From: Myceligenerans indicum
Lineage (GTDB): Bacteria > Actinomycetota > Actinomycetes > Actinomycetales > Cellulomonadaceae
DNA: 64,000 nt
Assembly: GCF_016742955.1 (NCBI RefSeq)
Contig: NZ_JABBYC010000012.1
Span: 1-64,000, forward strand
Direction: 5' to 3'
The position numbers were made by a program, and so were the translations under genes. Positions 17,878 to 27,641 of the stretch are shown here, piece by piece. Under the pieces are notes generated by a model that saw only the letters and a list, made by a program, of their open reading frames with translations, was not told the origin of the DNA and ran no database searches. Position 1 is the first letter of the stretch; the number at the start of each line of letters is the position of its first letter.

Positions 17878-17897
17878 TGGTCGCGGAGGTGGGGCGG

Positions 17898-18302
17898 ATG
17901 CGTACCAAGGACGACGTCGGCCGGTGCGGCGAGCAGATCGCGCTGAGACATGTCGTGGCACGGGGCTGGACCGTGCTGGCGAGGAACTGGCGCTGCGGGC
18001 GCCTGGGTGAGCTCGACATCGTCGCGCTGGACGGCGACGTCCTCGTGGTGGTCGAGGTCAAGACGCGGTCGGGGTCCGGCTTCGGGCATCCCAGCGAGGC
18101 AGTGACACCACGGAAGCTGGCGCGGCTGCGCCTGCTGGCCGGCCGGTGGACACAGGTGCACCGGCAGGCGGTTGGCGCGGCCCGTGCACGTGACGGCTCC
18201 GACCTCCCGTGGAGCTGGTCCGCGGTTCGGATCGACGTCGTCGCCGTGACGCTGCCCCCGGGTCAGGCGCCCCTGGTCGAGCACCTGGAGGCGGTGCTCT
18301 GA
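17898..18302 (+). CDS. yraN: YraN family (UPF0102) endonuclease-fold protein
   Basis: A 134-aa protein with the restriction-endonuclease-like fold typical of YraN. The core motif runs GRCGEQIALRHVVARGWTVLARNWRCGRLGELDIVALDGDVLVVVEVKTR, where Glu, the Asp of ELDIV and ExK of VEVKTR correspond to the PD-(D/E)xK active site. The cellular role is unsettled. ATG at 17898 is preferred (GGAGGTGGGG upstream); a GTG at 17826 would add 24 residues across the palindrome. The stop overlaps comM by one base. Confidence 0.92.
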   Translation: MRTKDDVGRCGEQIALRHVVARGWTVLARNWRCGRLGELDIVALDGDVLVVVEVKTRSGSGFGHPSEAVTPRKLARLRLLAGRWTQVHRQAVGAARARDGSDLPWSWSAVRIDVVAVTLPPGQAPLVEHLEAVL

Positions 18303-19834
18303 TGGGTATCGCGACCACGGCGGCCGTCGCGCTCGTCGGGCTGGAAGGCCACATGGTGCAGGTGCAGGCACATCTGAGCGCGACCGTGCCGGGATTCACG
18401 GTCGTGGGGCTCCCGGACGCCGCCCTGAACGAGTCACGCGACCGGGTCCGGGCCGCCGTGACATCGACCGGGCTCACCTGGCCGGTCCGGAAGATCACGG
18501 TGAACCTGTCCCCGGCCGGCCTGCGCAAGCGAGGCAGTGGGTACGATCTGGCGATCGCCGTCGCGGTGCTCGCGGGCGCGGGGGAGATTCCCTCCACCGG
18601 GCTCGACTCGGTGGTGCATCTGGGCGAGCTGGGGCTGGACGGGCGGATCCGGCCGGTGCGCGGCGTGCTGCCGGCCGTCGCGGCAGCCGTGGACGCGGGA
18701 TACGAGCGCGTCGTGGTGGCCGCGAGCGACGCCGACGAGGCACGCCTGGTTCCCGGCGCCCGGGTGACGGGTGCGGCCAGCCTCGCCCAGGTCGTCGCAC
18801 TGCACGGCGGTGACCCGGCGCTGGTACGTGGCGTCGAACCCGTGCGGCGGACGCGGACGAGCCGCTACACGTTCACCCCGGGGGACATGGCGGACGTCGT
18901 CGGACAGGCCGACGCCCGGCGAGCCCTGGAGGTCGCGGCGGCCGGCGGCCACCACCTGTTCTTCGTCGGGCCCCCGGGAGCGGGCAAGACCATGCTTGCC
19001 TCCCGCCTGCCGGGGATCCTGCCCGACCTGACGGAACGGGAGGCGGTCGAGGTCACCGCCGTCCACTCGGTCGCGGGGACGTTCGACCCGGCCGACGGAC
19101 TCATCCGGCGCCCGCCGTTCGAGGATCCGCACCACACGGCGACGCCCGCTGCCGTGGTGGGCGGCGGCTCCGGGGTGCCCCGCCCGGGAGCGGCGACCCG
19201 GGCGCACCGCGGGATTCTCTTCCTGGACGAGGTCGCCGAGTTCCGTCCGAGCGTGCTGGACACCCTGCGGCAACCCCTCGAACAGGGAGAACTGGCCATT
19301 CACCGGGCAGCGGGGGTGGCCCGCTACCCGGCACGGTTCCAGATGGTGCTCGCCGCCAACCCCTGCCCCTGCGGGATGTCGATCGGCAAGGGCCTGGAGT
19401 GCACCTGCACTCCCACGGTGCGCCGCAAGTACCTCGGGCGGCTGTCCGGTCCGCTGCTGGACCGGGTCGATCTGCAGGTTGAGGTCCTGCCGCTGGACAA
19501 CGTCGACCGCGGGCGCGGCCAGGCGGAGTCCACGGAGTCCGTGGCGAGAAGGGTGGTCGCCGCGCGGCAGGCCGCCCGGGACCGCCTGCGTGGCACCGGC
19601 TGGACCACGAACGCCGAGGTTCCGGGCACCTGGCTGCGTGAGATGCTCCGTCCTCGCGAAGACATCAGCGACCTCATCGACCATGCGCTCTCGGCGGGCA
19701 TGCTGAGCCTGCGAGGCGCCGACCGTGTGCTCCGCGTCGCCTGGACCATCGCGGACCTCGCGGGACGCGACGCGCCGACGGCGGACGACGTCGGGGACGC
19801 GCTCGGCCTGCGCCGGGGAGGCCACCATGGCTGA
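18302..19834 (+). CDS. comM: ComM/YifB family Mg-chelatase-like AAA ATPase
   Basis: ComM is a hexameric helicase that helps branch migration when incoming DNA recombines during natural transformation. The N-terminal ChlI-like (Lon protease fold) domain covers about 1-180. Walker A GPPGAGKT is at 223-230 and Walker B LFLDEVAEF follows. The Cys cluster NPCPCGMS...CTCTP lies between the ATPase core and the C-terminal Mg-chelatase domain. The 510-aa length fits. It overlaps yraN by one base and dprA by eight, so yraN-comM-dprA are co-translated. Confidence 0.95.
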   Translation: MGIATTAAVALVGLEGHMVQVQAHLSATVPGFTVVGLPDAALNESRDRVRAAVTSTGLTWPVRKITVNLSPAGLRKRGSGYDLAIAVAVLAGAGEIPSTGLDSVVHLGELGLDGRIRPVRGVLPAVAAAVDAGYERVVVAASDADEARLVPGARVTGAASLAQVVALHGGDPALVRGVEPVRRTRTSRYTFTPGDMADVVGQADARRALEVAAAGGHHLFFVGPPGAGKTMLASRLPGILPDLTEREAVEVTAVHSVAGTFDPADGLIRRPPFEDPHHTATPAAVVGGGSGVPRPGAATRAHRGILFLDEVAEFRPSVLDTLRQPLEQGELAIHRAAGVARYPARFQMVLAANPCPCGMSIGKGLECTCTPTVRRKYLGRLSGPLLDRVDLQVEVLPLDNVDRGRGQAESTESVARRVVAARQAARDRLRGTGWTTNAEVPGTWLREMLRPREDISDLIDHALSAGMLSLRGADRVLRVAWTIADLAGRDAPTADDVGDALGLRRGGHHG

Positions 19835-21146
19835 ACCGTTCCCCGGCTCTCCGGCGCGGTTCGCCTTCGCCACGTCGGACCCGATGCTCGCCCGGGCTGC
19901 GTGGGCACGCCTCGCGGAGCCGGGCGACGTGGTGGCCGGCGCGCTGGTGTCAGCTCTCGGTGCGGGCGAGGCGCTCGAATGGGTGGCCGGAGCGGCGGCC
20001 CGCCCTGGTGAGGCGGCCGCCGACCTGGCTCGCCTGGAGCCGGGCACACGGGTGGCGCGCGTGCTGAGCGGGGACGCGACGGGTGCCTTCCCGGCTGATG
20101 CGAGCGCGAGCGATGCCGCGCCCGCCGGGCCGACCCACGGGGAGCCCGGGCCCGGCACACGGTCTCCGGCGCGTGCGCTCATGGAGGGAGTGCGGCGCTG
20201 GGCGTCCCGGCTCGCAAGCCTCACGCCGGCACAGGACCTCGAAGCCCTCGACCGGATGAACGGCACGCTCCTCGTCCCGGGAGATCCCCGGTGGCCGGGC
20301 GGGCTGGACGCACTGGGGCCCGCCGGCCCCCACGCGCTGTGGGTGCGGGGACGAACGGACCTGGCGGGCCTGGCCCGCCGGTCCCTCTCGCTGGTGGGCT
20401 CGCGGGCGTCGACGGGCTACGGGGAGCGGGTCGCGCGTGACCTTGCGTCCGGCCTCGTCACGCGCGGGTTCACCGTCGTCTCGGGCGGCGCGCACGGCAT
20501 CGACGCAGAGGCTCACCGGGCGGCGCTCGCCGGCGGCGGGACCACGCTGGTGCTGCTCGCCTCCGGCGTGGACCGCCTCTACCCGGCGGGCAACCGGAGG
20601 CTGATGGAGGCCGCGATGGACGACGGCGCGGTCGTCTCGGAGGTCCCACCCGGGTCGACGCCGTTCCGTCAGCGGTTCCTGGCGCGCAACCGCGTCATCG
20701 CCGCGCTCGGTTCCGCGACGGTGGTGGTCGAGGCCGCGACACGATCCGGCGCCCTGTCGACGGCGAACCACGCGACGCGGATCCTGCGGCCGGTCGGTGC
20801 GGTTCCCGGGCCGGTGACGTCGATGGCGTCGGCAGGCTGTCACGAGCTCCTGCGATCCGGCGCGGCCGTCTGTGTGACGGACGCCGGTGAGGCGGCAGAG
20901 CTGGCAGGCGGCCTGGCTTGTGACGCGGCCCCTCTGCGGCGCGGTGAGCACCGCGCCGGAGACGGCCTCGACCAGGTCACGAAGGCGGTGCTCGACGCCC
21001 TCCCGGTGCGCCGGGCGGCCCCCGTCGAGTCGGTCGCACGGGTCGCCGGGATCGCCGTGGACGAGACGCGCGCGAAGCTGGGCCGCCTGCTTCTCGGCGG
21101 GCTCGCCGAGAAGCAGGGTGCCTGCTGGCGCCGCGCGCCCCGGTGA
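19827..21146 (+). CDS. dprA: DNA-processing protein DprA
   Basis: DprA binds incoming single-stranded DNA and loads RecA. The Rossmann-fold core starts near LSLVGSRASTGYGERVARDLASGL and includes VVSGGAHGIDAEAHRAAL, LASGVDRLYPAGNRRLM and FLARNRVIAALGSATVVVEA. A C-terminal winged-helix part (DQVTKAVLDALPVRRAAPVESVARVAGIAVDE) is present. At 439 aa it is longer than minimal DprA because of an Ala/Pro-rich stretch at about 75-115. ATG at 19827 overlaps the comM stop by 8 nt. Confidence 0.95.
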   Translation: MAEPFPGSPARFAFATSDPMLARAAWARLAEPGDVVAGALVSALGAGEALEWVAGAAARPGEAAADLARLEPGTRVARVLSGDATGAFPADASASDAAPAGPTHGEPGPGTRSPARALMEGVRRWASRLASLTPAQDLEALDRMNGTLLVPGDPRWPGGLDALGPAGPHALWVRGRTDLAGLARRSLSLVGSRASTGYGERVARDLASGLVTRGFTVVSGGAHGIDAEAHRAALAGGGTTLVLLASGVDRLYPAGNRRLMEAAMDDGAVVSEVPPGSTPFRQRFLARNRVIAALGSATVVVEAATRSGALSTANHATRILRPVGAVPGPVTSMASAGCHELLRSGAAVCVTDAGEAAELAGGLACDAAPLRRGEHRAGDGLDQVTKAVLDALPVRRAAPVESVARVAGIAVDETRAKLGRLLLGGLAEKQGACWRRAPR

Positions 21147-21199
21147 CACGCCGTCGGACGTGCGCGGGGAATCGGACGCGCGGCAGCAGACTGGAATGC

Positions 21200-22153
21200 G
21201 TGGACCTTACGGACCTGTCCGGCTTGCCACGGCTCCCGCGCGATCTCGACGAGGCCGTGAGTCGTTTCGCCACGCACCTCGATACGCAGCGCGGACACTC
21301 CGTGCACACACGACGCGCCTATGTCGCCGATGTGACCGACCTGCTGCGGTACGCCACGCGGCACGGCCGCGAGTCGCTCGCCGCTCTCGACCTCGCGACG
21401 CTGCGCGGTTGGCTGGCCGCACAGTCCGACCGGGGGCTCGCCCGCTCCACCCTCGCGCGACGGGGCGCCTCGGCCCGTTCCTTCCTGCGCTGGGCGGCGG
21501 GCAGCGGGCTCGTCGACGAGGACGTCTCGGCAAGGCTGGCGAGCCCCAAGGTGCCACGGACCCTGCCGACGGTGCTCGACGTCGACGACGCGGCCAGGCT
21601 GCTCGACGTCGCACGGGAGTGCGCCCACGGCACGGACGGTGCCGCCGGCCCTGCGGGACTGCGCGCGTGGGTTGCCGCCGAACTGCTCTACGGCGCCGGG
21701 ATACGGGTGGGAGAACTCGTCTCCGTCGACGTCGGGCAGGTGGACCAGTCCGAGCGCCTCGTCCGGGTGCTCGGCAAGGGCGGCAAGGAGCGGATCGTGC
21801 CCTTCGGGGTCCCTGCCGCACGAGCCGTGCGGGAGTGGCTCGGCCAGGGGCGGCCCGAACTCGCGACGGCGGCCACGGGTGACGCCTTCCTCGTGGGGGA
21901 GCGCGGCGGGAGGTGGGGCCAGCGGCAGGTCCGTGAGGCGATCCACCGCCTCGCGGCCCTCGCCGGTGTGCAGGACGTGGCGCCGCACGCCCTGCGCCAC
22001 TCCGCGGCCACCCACCTCCTGCAGGGAGGATCGGACCTCAGGTCCGTCCAGGAGGTTCTCGGACACGCGAGCCTCGCGACGACGCAGCGCTACACCCACG
22101 TCGACGCCGACCGGCTCCGAGCGGTCTACGCACAGGCCTTCCCCCGGGCGTGA
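21200..22153 (+). CDS. xerC: Tyrosine recombinase XerC
   Basis: XerC (with XerD) resolves chromosome dimers at dif. The N-terminal SAM-like domain covers FATHLDTQRGHSVHTRRAYVADVTDLL. The catalytic domain has Arg169 in GAGIRVGEL, a Lys in GKGGKERIVPFG, HxxR at His263-Arg266 (HALRHSAATH), LGHASL and the nucleophile Tyr in TTQRYTHV. From GTG at 21200 the length is 317 aa, close to the family norm. A GTG at 21143, overlapping the dprA stop by GTGA, would add 19 residues and is possible. The chromosomal context and length argue against a phage integrase. Confidence 0.93.
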   Translation: MDLTDLSGLPRLPRDLDEAVSRFATHLDTQRGHSVHTRRAYVADVTDLLRYATRHGRESLAALDLATLRGWLAAQSDRGLARSTLARRGASARSFLRWAAGSGLVDEDVSARLASPKVPRTLPTVLDVDDAARLLDVARECAHGTDGAAGPAGLRAWVAAELLYGAGIRVGELVSVDVGQVDQSERLVRVLGKGGKERIVPFGVPAARAVREWLGQGRPELATAATGDAFLVGERGGRWGQRQVREAIHRLAALAGVQDVAPHALRHSAATHLLQGGSDLRSVQEVLGHASLATTQRYTHVDADRLRAVYAQAFPRA

Positions 22154-22253
22154 CTCGCCCTCTCCCTGGCGTCCCTCCGCGGGTCTCCGGCTCGACGTCC
22201 AGCACCATGCGACGCATCCCGCGCACGGCCTTCCGGGACTCCGGCTCGACGTT

Positions 22254-22281
22254 CCCGCATCGTGGTGCGACAGGATGCGGG
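22254..22281. terminator. Possible shared terminator between xerC and the M23 gene
   Basis: An 8-bp inverted repeat (22254-22261 with 22274-22281, 12-nt loop) lies between the convergent ends of xerC and the minus-strand M23 gene. The gap also has a 14-bp direct repeat (CTCCGGCTCGACGT at 22185 and 22239). No T-run is present. Confidence 0.4.
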
Positions 22282-22301
22282 CTGGTCCGGGCGAGCCGGG
22301 G

Positions 22302-22943
22302 TCAATCACCCGGCAGCAGCACGATCACCGGACGATCCTGGCGCAGCAGCGCCAGCGGATCGAGGTAGCGACCGTCCCGACGGATTCCCCAGTGGACACA
22401 GGGCGAGGAGCCGCAGTGCCCCGACGGGCTCCGCGCGACCGTCCCGACCCGCTCGCCGGCGACTACCGGCGTGCCGGCCGGGACCGCCGCGGCCACCGGC
22501 TCGAGGCTCGAGCGCAAGCCGTCCGCATGTGCCACCACGACCACGCCCCGCCCTGCGACCCTGCCGGCGAACACCACCGTCCCGGCCGCGGGAGCCCGGA
22601 CCTCCGCACCGGTGGTCGTGGCAAGGTCCACGCCCCGATGGCCCGCGCCCCAGGGGCTGCCCGGCGGATCGAACCCGCGCTCGACGGCGACCGGAGGACG
22701 CGAACCGTCCAGCGGGGGCACGTACACCGACCGGCCCGTCCCTGCCGCGCGGGACGCCGACCCGTCCGTCCCCGACACGCGGGACACCGGCCGTCCCGGA
22801 AGCGGCGTCCCGCCGCGGACCGTCCACGCCGCCCGGCCGTCGCCTCGAGCAGGGCCCACCGCAGCATCAGCCACCCCACCCGAGGGGTTCGCCGACAGGA
22901 CGACGAGCATGAGCGTCAGGAGAATCACGGTGACAGGGCGCAT
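22302..22943 (-). CDS. Secreted M23 (LytM) family peptidase-like protein
   Basis: A 213-aa exported protein. MRPVTVILLTLMLVVLSANPSGGVADA is a Sec-type signal peptide, followed by a Pro/Gly/Arg-rich linker to about 85 and a LytM/M23 domain. The first metal motif is seen in GHRGVDLATTTGAEVRAPAAG. In the second motif, usually HxH (PHLHFE), this protein has PCVHWGIRR, so only one His remains and the position of the first is a Cys. The sequence also contains a GHCGSSPC Cys pair. It may therefore be a weak or inactive peptidase acting as a cell-wall hydrolase activator. ATG at 22943 places the signal peptide first; longer frames upstream are unlikely. Confidence 0.82.
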   Translation of the reverse strand: MRPVTVILLTLMLVVLSANPSGGVADAAVGPARGDGRAAWTVRGGTPLPGRPVSRVSGTDGSASRAAGTGRSVYVPPLDGSRPPVAVERGFDPPGSPWGAGHRGVDLATTTGAEVRAPAAGTVVFAGRVAGRGVVVVAHADGLRSSLEPVAAAVPAGTPVVAGERVGTVARSPSGHCGSSPCVHWGIRRDGRYLDPLALLRQDRPVIVLLPGD

Positions 22944-23148
22944 GCCACGAGCCTGATGCGCGGACGGCCGTCGGGCGAGGGCACCGGACAAGCTTTGTGC
23001 ACAACCTCGAGAATCCACAGCGTCGCGTCGGCGTCGGCACCGTATCCCGCTCGACATCTTCAGGATCGTCCGGAAGACCTCCTGGCCGCACTGTCCACGA
23101 CGGGTCGCCGTCGCATCCGGCGGTCGCCCGCCGTGGCACCATGACGGC

Positions 23149-23838
23149 GTGAGCACCCCTTCCGCCGCCGGTTCCCGGATCCCCTCCCAGCTCGTGCTGA
23201 TGCTCGTGCTGACCTTCACCACAGGGATCATCGACGCCGTCGGCTATCTCGGCCTCGACCGCGTCTTCATCGCGAACATGACCGGCAACGTCGTCATCCT
23301 CGGCATGGCGCTCGCGGGCGGCGACGATCTCCCGATCGCCGGGCCGCTCCTCGCGCTCGGTGCGTTCTTCGTCGGTGCGCTGATCGGAGGCCGGCTGACC
23401 AATGCCGCCCCCCGGGACTGGGCCCGCGCGTCGACCGTCGCCTTCGCGGTCACCGGGACGATCGCGACCGGACTCGGGGTCGCCGCCATGGTGGAGCCAC
23501 CGGTCGAAGGGACGGTCTGGGGTTTCACCGTGACCGGCGTCCTCGCGGTCGCGATGGGCCTGCAGGCTGCGGCGGCCCGGCGGATCGCGGTCAAGGACGT
23601 CACGACCGTCGTGGTCACCTCCACGCTCACGGGACTGGCGGCGGACTCTCGCCTTGCCCAGGGCAGCGGCGAGAACTGGGCGCGCAGACTGCTCGCCGTC
23701 GTGCTCATCCTCGTCGGCGCGGCGGTGGGAGCAACCCTGCTGAACGTCGCCGGGGGTGCCGGCGTGGGGCTGGGCATGGTGGTCGCGGGCCTCGGAAGCC
23801 TGACGGTGACGGTCGTCGGGCATCTGCGGCACGGCTGA
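23149..23838 (+). CDS. DUF1275 (YoaK) family membrane protein
   Basis: A 229-aa integral membrane protein of the YoaK/DUF1275 family. About six hydrophobic segments are visible, starting with LVLMLVLTFTTGIIDAVGYLGL and the family motif FIANMTGNVVILGMAL. The second half repeats the pattern (GLQAAAARRIAVKDVTTVVVTSTLTGLAAD). Transport is suspected for the family but unproven. GTG at 23149 is preceded by CACCAT six bases away, so it may be leaderless. The 205-nt gap to the divergent M23 gene contains a TTGTGCACAA palindrome but no gene. Confidence 0.88.
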   Translation: MSTPSAAGSRIPSQLVLMLVLTFTTGIIDAVGYLGLDRVFIANMTGNVVILGMALAGGDDLPIAGPLLALGAFFVGALIGGRLTNAAPRDWARASTVAFAVTGTIATGLGVAAMVEPPVEGTVWGFTVTGVLAVAMGLQAAAARRIAVKDVTTVVVTSTLTGLAADSRLAQGSGENWARRLLAVVLILVGAAVGATLLNVAGGAGVGLGMVVAGLGSLTVTVVGHLRHG

Positions 23839-24178
23839 CCGCGTGCCGCGTGGCGTGACGTCGCCGGACCCGCACGAGGATCACACGCAGGACCCTGCTC
23901 GGCGCCGTCGGCGTCCGGTAGACTTCGAGCCGCGATCGCTGTGCTGAGCCTGCACCTGCCGGCCGGCATCGATCGACATCGCGCGTCACGTGTGCCTGTC
24001 ACGGCAGCGGTCCGCCCGGGGTTTCGGCCCTTGGCGGCGCCGGACGGGGTGGCGCCAGGGGCGGCCGTCGAGCGGCGGCCGTCGGAGAACCGGAACCGCG
24101 GCGGGAGCGTGAGCTACCGCCGCCTGATCGTGTGCACCGGAGCGGGCAGAGCCCGGCCGTGCACCGGAAGGACGTGTC
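23839..24178 (+). promoter_or_regulatory. rpsB promoter and long leader
   Basis: TAGACT (23919-23924) is a good -10; the best -35 candidate, CTGCTC (23895-23900, 18-nt spacer), is weak. This leaves a leader of about 250 nt without a gene. Near its 3' end, GTGCACCGGA is repeated directly at 24132-24141 and 24159-24168; the second copy runs into the ribosome site GGAAGGA. Autoregulation by S2 is known in other bacteria but not shown here. Confidence 0.45.
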
Positions 24179-25132
24179 ATGGCCGTCGTGTCCATGCGTC
24201 AGCTCCTCGAGAGCGGTGTCCACTTCGGACACCAGACCCGCCGTTGGAACCCGAAGATGAAGCGCTTCATCTTCACCGAGCGCAACGGCATCTACATCGT
24301 CGACCTCCAGCAGTCGCTGTCGTTCATCGACGGTGCCTACGAGTTCGTCAAGGAGACCGTCGCCCACGGCGGCACCATCCTCTTCGTCGGCACCAAGAAG
24401 CAGGCGCAGGAAGCGGTCGCCGAACAGGCCGCGCGCGTCGGCATGCCGTACGTGAACCACCGCTGGCTGGGCGGCATGCTCACCAACTTCTCCACCGTGC
24501 ACAAGCGCCTGCAGCGCCTCAAGGAGCTCGAGGAGATCGACTTCGACGACGTGGCCGGCTCCGGCCTCACGAAGAAGGAGCTCCTCGTGCTGCGCCGCGA
24601 GAAGGACAAGCTCACGCGCACGCTCGGCGGCATCCGCGACATGGCCAAGGTTCCCTCGGCCGTGTGGATCGTCGACACGAACAAGGAGCACCTCGCGGTG
24701 GACGAGGCCCGCAAGCTGGGCATCCCCGTCGTGGCGATCCTCGACACCAACTGCGACCCCGACATGGTCGACTACGCCATCCCGGGCAACGACGACGCGA
24801 TCCGCTCCGTCAGCCTGCTCACGCGCGTGATCGCCGACGCGGCCGCCGAGGGCCTCATGAAGCGCCACTCCGGCAAGACGGGTGCCGAGGCGGAGGCCTC
24901 CGCCGAGGCCGAGCCGCTGGCCGAGTGGGAGCGCGAGCTCCTGTCGGGCGAGGACAAGGCCGCCGAGGGCAAGGCCGCTGAGGACAAGGCCGCTGAGGCG
25001 CCCGCCGCCGAGGCCGCTCCCGCCGCCGAGGCTGCTCCTGAGGCTGAGGCGCCGGCGGAGGCTGCTCCGGCCGCCGAGGCCGAGGCGCCCGCGGAGGCTG
25101 CGACCCCCGCCGCCGAGCCCACCGAGAAGTGA
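24179..25132 (+). CDS. rpsB: 30S ribosomal protein S2
   Basis: S2 sits between the head and body of the 30S subunit. The conserved region runs from [27 protein letters not shown] through YIVDLQQSL and [11 protein letters not shown] to [30 protein letters not shown]. After about residue 235 comes a Glu/Ala-rich tail of 80 residues with repeated AAEAAP units, bringing the length to 317 aa. Such tails are common in actinobacterial S2. tsf starts 33 nt downstream with its own ribosome site. Confidence 0.98.
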   Translation: MAVVSMRQLLESGVHFGHQTRRWNPKMKRFIFTERNGIYIVDLQQSLSFIDGAYEFVKETVAHGGTILFVGTKKQAQEAVAEQAARVGMPYVNHRWLGGMLTNFSTVHKRLQRLKELEEIDFDDVAGSGLTKKELLVLRREKDKLTRTLGGIRDMAKVPSAVWIVDTNKEHLAVDEARKLGIPVVAILDTNCDPDMVDYAIPGNDDAIRSVSLLTRVIADAAAEGLMKRHSGKTGAEAEASAEAEPLAEWERELLSGEDKAAEGKAAEDKAAEAPAAEAAPAAEAAPEAEAPAEAAPAAEAEAPAEAATPAAEPTEK

Positions 25133-25165
25133 CAGCCGACCTACCTGCACGGAGGACGAACGACA

Positions 25166-26005
25166 ATGGCGAACTACACCGCCGCTGACATCAAGGCTCT
25201 GCGCGAGAAGACCGGCGCGGGCATGCTCGACGTGAAGAAGGCCCTGGACGAGGCCGACGGCAACGCCGAGAAGGCCATCGAGGTCATCCGCAAGAAGGGC
25301 CTCGCCCGCGCCGCCAAGCGCGAGGGCAACGCCACGTCCGAGGGCCTCGTCGCGGTCACGGTGTCCGACACGGCCGACGGCCAGGTCGCCACGATGATCG
25401 AGCTGAACGCCGAGACGGACTTCGTCGTGAAGAACGAGAAGTTCATCGCGCTGGCCGACGCCGTTCTCGCCGCCGCCGCTGCCGCCGGTGCCACGGACGA
25501 GGTCTCCGCCTCGGCCGCGCCCGCCGGAGACGGCACGGTTGCCGACCTGATCGCCGCCGAGGGCGCGACTTTGGGCGAGAAGGTCGTGCTGCGCCGCGCG
25601 GCTCGCGTCGAGGGGCCGAAGGTCACCACCTACCTGCACAGGACGGCGAAGGACCTGCCGCCGAGCGTGGGCGTCGTCGTGGTGACGGACGAGGCAGGTG
25701 CGGCCGTGGCCAAGGACGTGGCCCAGCACGTGGCAGCCCTGGCACCGAAGTACCTGACCCGCGACGAGGTCCCGGCGGACGTCGTCGAAAAGGAGCGGGA
25801 GATCGCTCGCGAGCGCTCCATCGCCGAGGGCAAGCCCGAGGCCGCGCTCCCGAAGATCGTCGAGGGCCGCCTGAACGGCTTCTTCAAGGAGGTCGTGCTG
25901 GTGGACCAGCCGCTGGCGAAGGACTCGAAGACGACGGTCGGCAAGTACGTCGCCGGCGCGAACGGCACGCTGCAGGCGTTCGTCCGCTTCCGCGTCGGTT
26001 CCTGA
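25166..26005 (+). CDS. tsf: Elongation factor Ts
   Basis: EF-Ts exchanges GDP for GTP on EF-Tu. The N-terminal UBA-like domain reads [39 protein letters not shown]. The core has the TDFV segment ([17 protein letters not shown]) that contacts EF-Tu. The C-terminal module ends [22 protein letters not shown]. The 279-aa length is usual. ATG at 25166 is preceded by a CGGAGGACG ribosome site. A hairpin follows five nt after the stop. Confidence 0.98.
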   Translation: MANYTAADIKALREKTGAGMLDVKKALDEADGNAEKAIEVIRKKGLARAAKREGNATSEGLVAVTVSDTADGQVATMIELNAETDFVVKNEKFIALADAVLAAAAAAGATDEVSASAAPAGDGTVADLIAAEGATLGEKVVLRRAARVEGPKVTTYLHRTAKDLPPSVGVVVVTDEAGAAVAKDVAQHVAALAPKYLTRDEVPADVVEKEREIARERSIAEGKPEAALPKIVEGRLNGFFKEVVLVDQPLAKDSKTTVGKYVAGANGTLQAFVRFRVGS

Positions 26006-26010
26006 CGCAT

Positions 26011-26054
26011 CACCGGTGGCCCGGTCCGCTCCCAGGCGGGCCGGGCCACCGGTG
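26011..26054 (+). terminator. Terminator after rpsB-tsf
   Basis: A perfect 14-bp stem (26011-26024 with 26041-26054) starts five bases after the tsf stop. It has an inner CCGC/GCGG pair in the loop and no T-run. Confidence 0.75.
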
Positions 26055-26183
26055 TATGACGACGGTGTGGCTCGGGCGTCGTCCGAGGACAGGACACGCG
26101 AGCCGAGCCGAGGAGATGCGCGGGGGGACCGCGTCTGCGGCACGATTTTCTCAGGGGACCATCACGAACGAAGGGCGAGGCAC

Positions 26184-26999
26184 GTGAGCGATCAGGACGA
26201 CCTCGGCGGTCAGGGGCAGCGTCTGCTGCCCACGGCGGCCGCGATGACACCGCACGCGACGACGGGAAAGGCCGTCGACTCCGAGGGCAATCCCGCACGA
26301 CGGGTGCTGCTGAAGCTCTCCGGTGAGGCGTTCGGTGGTGGCAGCGTCGGACTGGACGCCGGGGTCGTGCGACGTATCGCCGTCGAGGTCGGTGACGCGG
26401 TGCGCAGCGGGACCCAGGTGGCGATCGTCGTCGGCGGCGGGAACTTCTTCCGCGGTGCCGAGCTGAGCCAGGCGGGCATGGACCGGGCGCGTGCGGACTA
26501 CATGGGCATGCTCGGCACGGTGATGAACTGCCTCGCGCTGCAGGACTTCCTCGAGCAGGACGGTGTCACCACGCGGGTCCAGACGGCGATCGCCATGGGG
26601 CAGGTCGCAGAGCCGTACATCCCGTTGCGAGCCATCCGGCATCTCGAGAAGGGCCGTGTCGTCATCTTCGGCGCCGGCGCGGGGCTGCCCTACTTCTCGA
26701 CGGACACCGTGTCCGTGCAGCGTGCGCTCGAGACGCACTGCGAGCAGGTGCTGATGGGCAAGAACGGGGTCGACGGCGTGTACGACGCAGACCCGCGCAA
26801 GGTGCCGGACGCCCGGAAGCTGGACCACGTCACCTACACCGAGGCCCTCGTCAAGGGGCTGGCGGTCATGGACGCCACCGCCCTGAGCATGTGCCGCGAC
26901 AACGACGTGCAGATGCGGGTGTTCGGCATGGAAGGGGACGGTAACGTGACGCGTGCCCTCCAGGGAGAACCGCTGGGCACGCTCGTGACCGCGCGGTAG
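26184..26999 (+). CDS. pyrH: Uridylate kinase
   Basis: PyrH phosphorylates UMP to UDP with ATP. It is an amino-acid-kinase-fold enzyme: [61 protein letters not shown] (with I for V at the start) and [16 protein letters not shown] are all visible. From GTG at 26184 (AAGGGCGAGG upstream) the length is 271 aa with an N-terminal extension of about 35 residues. ATG at 26244 would remove 20 of them but lacks a ribosome site. CACGAT at 26141-26146 is a possible -10. frr follows after 84 nt. Confidence 0.95.
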   Translation: MSDQDDLGGQGQRLLPTAAAMTPHATTGKAVDSEGNPARRVLLKLSGEAFGGGSVGLDAGVVRRIAVEVGDAVRSGTQVAIVVGGGNFFRGAELSQAGMDRARADYMGMLGTVMNCLALQDFLEQDGVTTRVQTAIAMGQVAEPYIPLRAIRHLEKGRVVIFGAGAGLPYFSTDTVSVQRALETHCEQVLMGKNGVDGVYDADPRKVPDARKLDHVTYTEALVKGLAVMDATALSMCRDNDVQMRVFGMEGDGNVTRALQGEPLGTLVTAR

Positions 27000-27028
27000 G
27001 GCCACCGGCTCGCTTCACCTCCTCGGAC

Positions 27029-27034
27029 TAGAGT
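27029..27034 (+). promoter_or_regulatory. Candidate -10 box for frr
   Basis: TAGAGT lies in the 84-nt pyrH-frr gap, about 50 bases before the frr start. No matching -35 is visible, so frr may also be read from the pyrH promoter. Confidence 0.35.
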
Positions 27035-27083
27035 GACCTAGCAGTGCCCCAACGCCCACCAGCAGCAAGAGACAGGAGTACCG

Positions 27084-27641
27084 GTGATCGACGAGACACT
27101 CCTCGAAGCCGAGGAGAAGATGGAGAAGGCGATCGAGGTCGCCAAGGAGGACTTCGCGGGGATCCGGACCGGACGCGCGAACGCCGGCATGTTCAACAAG
27201 ATCACCGTCGACTACTACGGGGCTCCGACGCCGCTGCAGCAGCTGGCGTCGTTCAACATCCCGGACGCACGTACGGTGCTCATCTCCCCGTTCGACAAGA
27301 GCTCGATGAACACCATCGAGAAGGCCCTGCGCGAGTCGGACCTCGGCATCAACCCGTCCAACGACGGCAACGCGATCCGCGTGATCATGCCCGCCCTCAC
27401 CGAGGAGCGCCGCCGCGACTACGTGAAGCTCGCCAAGCACAAGGCGGAGGATGCCCGCGTCGTGCTGCGCAACGTGCGGCGCAAGGCCAAGGACACGCTC
27501 GACCGCATCGTCAAGGACGGTGAGGCGGGCGAGGACGAGGTGGCCCGTGCCGAGAAGGACCTCGAGGCCCTGACCAAGCGTCACGTCGAGGCCGTGGACG
27601 CGCTGCTCGCGGGCAAGGAGAGCGAGCTGCTCGAGGTCTGA
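27084..27641 (+). CDS. frr: Ribosome recycling factor
   Basis: RRF splits post-termination ribosomes together with EF-G. The 185-aa protein is full length: [60 protein letters not shown] and [20 protein letters not shown] are intact. GTG at 27084 follows GACAGGAG. The stop overlaps the cdsA start by one base. Confidence 0.98.
   Translation: MIDETLLEAEEKMEKAIEVAKEDFAGIRTGRANAGMFNKITVDYYGAPTPLQQLASFNIPDARTVLISPFDKSSMNTIEKALRESDLGINPSNDGNAIRVIMPALTEERRRDYVKLAKHKAEDARVVLRNVRRKAKDTLDRIVKDGEAGEDEVARAEKDLEALTKRHVEAVDALLAGKESELLEV

Noticed and set aside
21200-22153. Phage or integron integrase
   Set aside because: The length, sequence and position after dprA fit chromosomal XerC. No att site or phage genes are nearby.
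22989-23005. DnaA box or replication origin near TTGTGCACAA
   Set aside because: A single imperfect box without a cluster or dnaA/dnaN genes is not an origin.
24885-25129. Repetitive DNA at the end of rpsB as a separate element
   Set aside because: It encodes the Glu/Ala-rich S2 tail and continues the reading frame.
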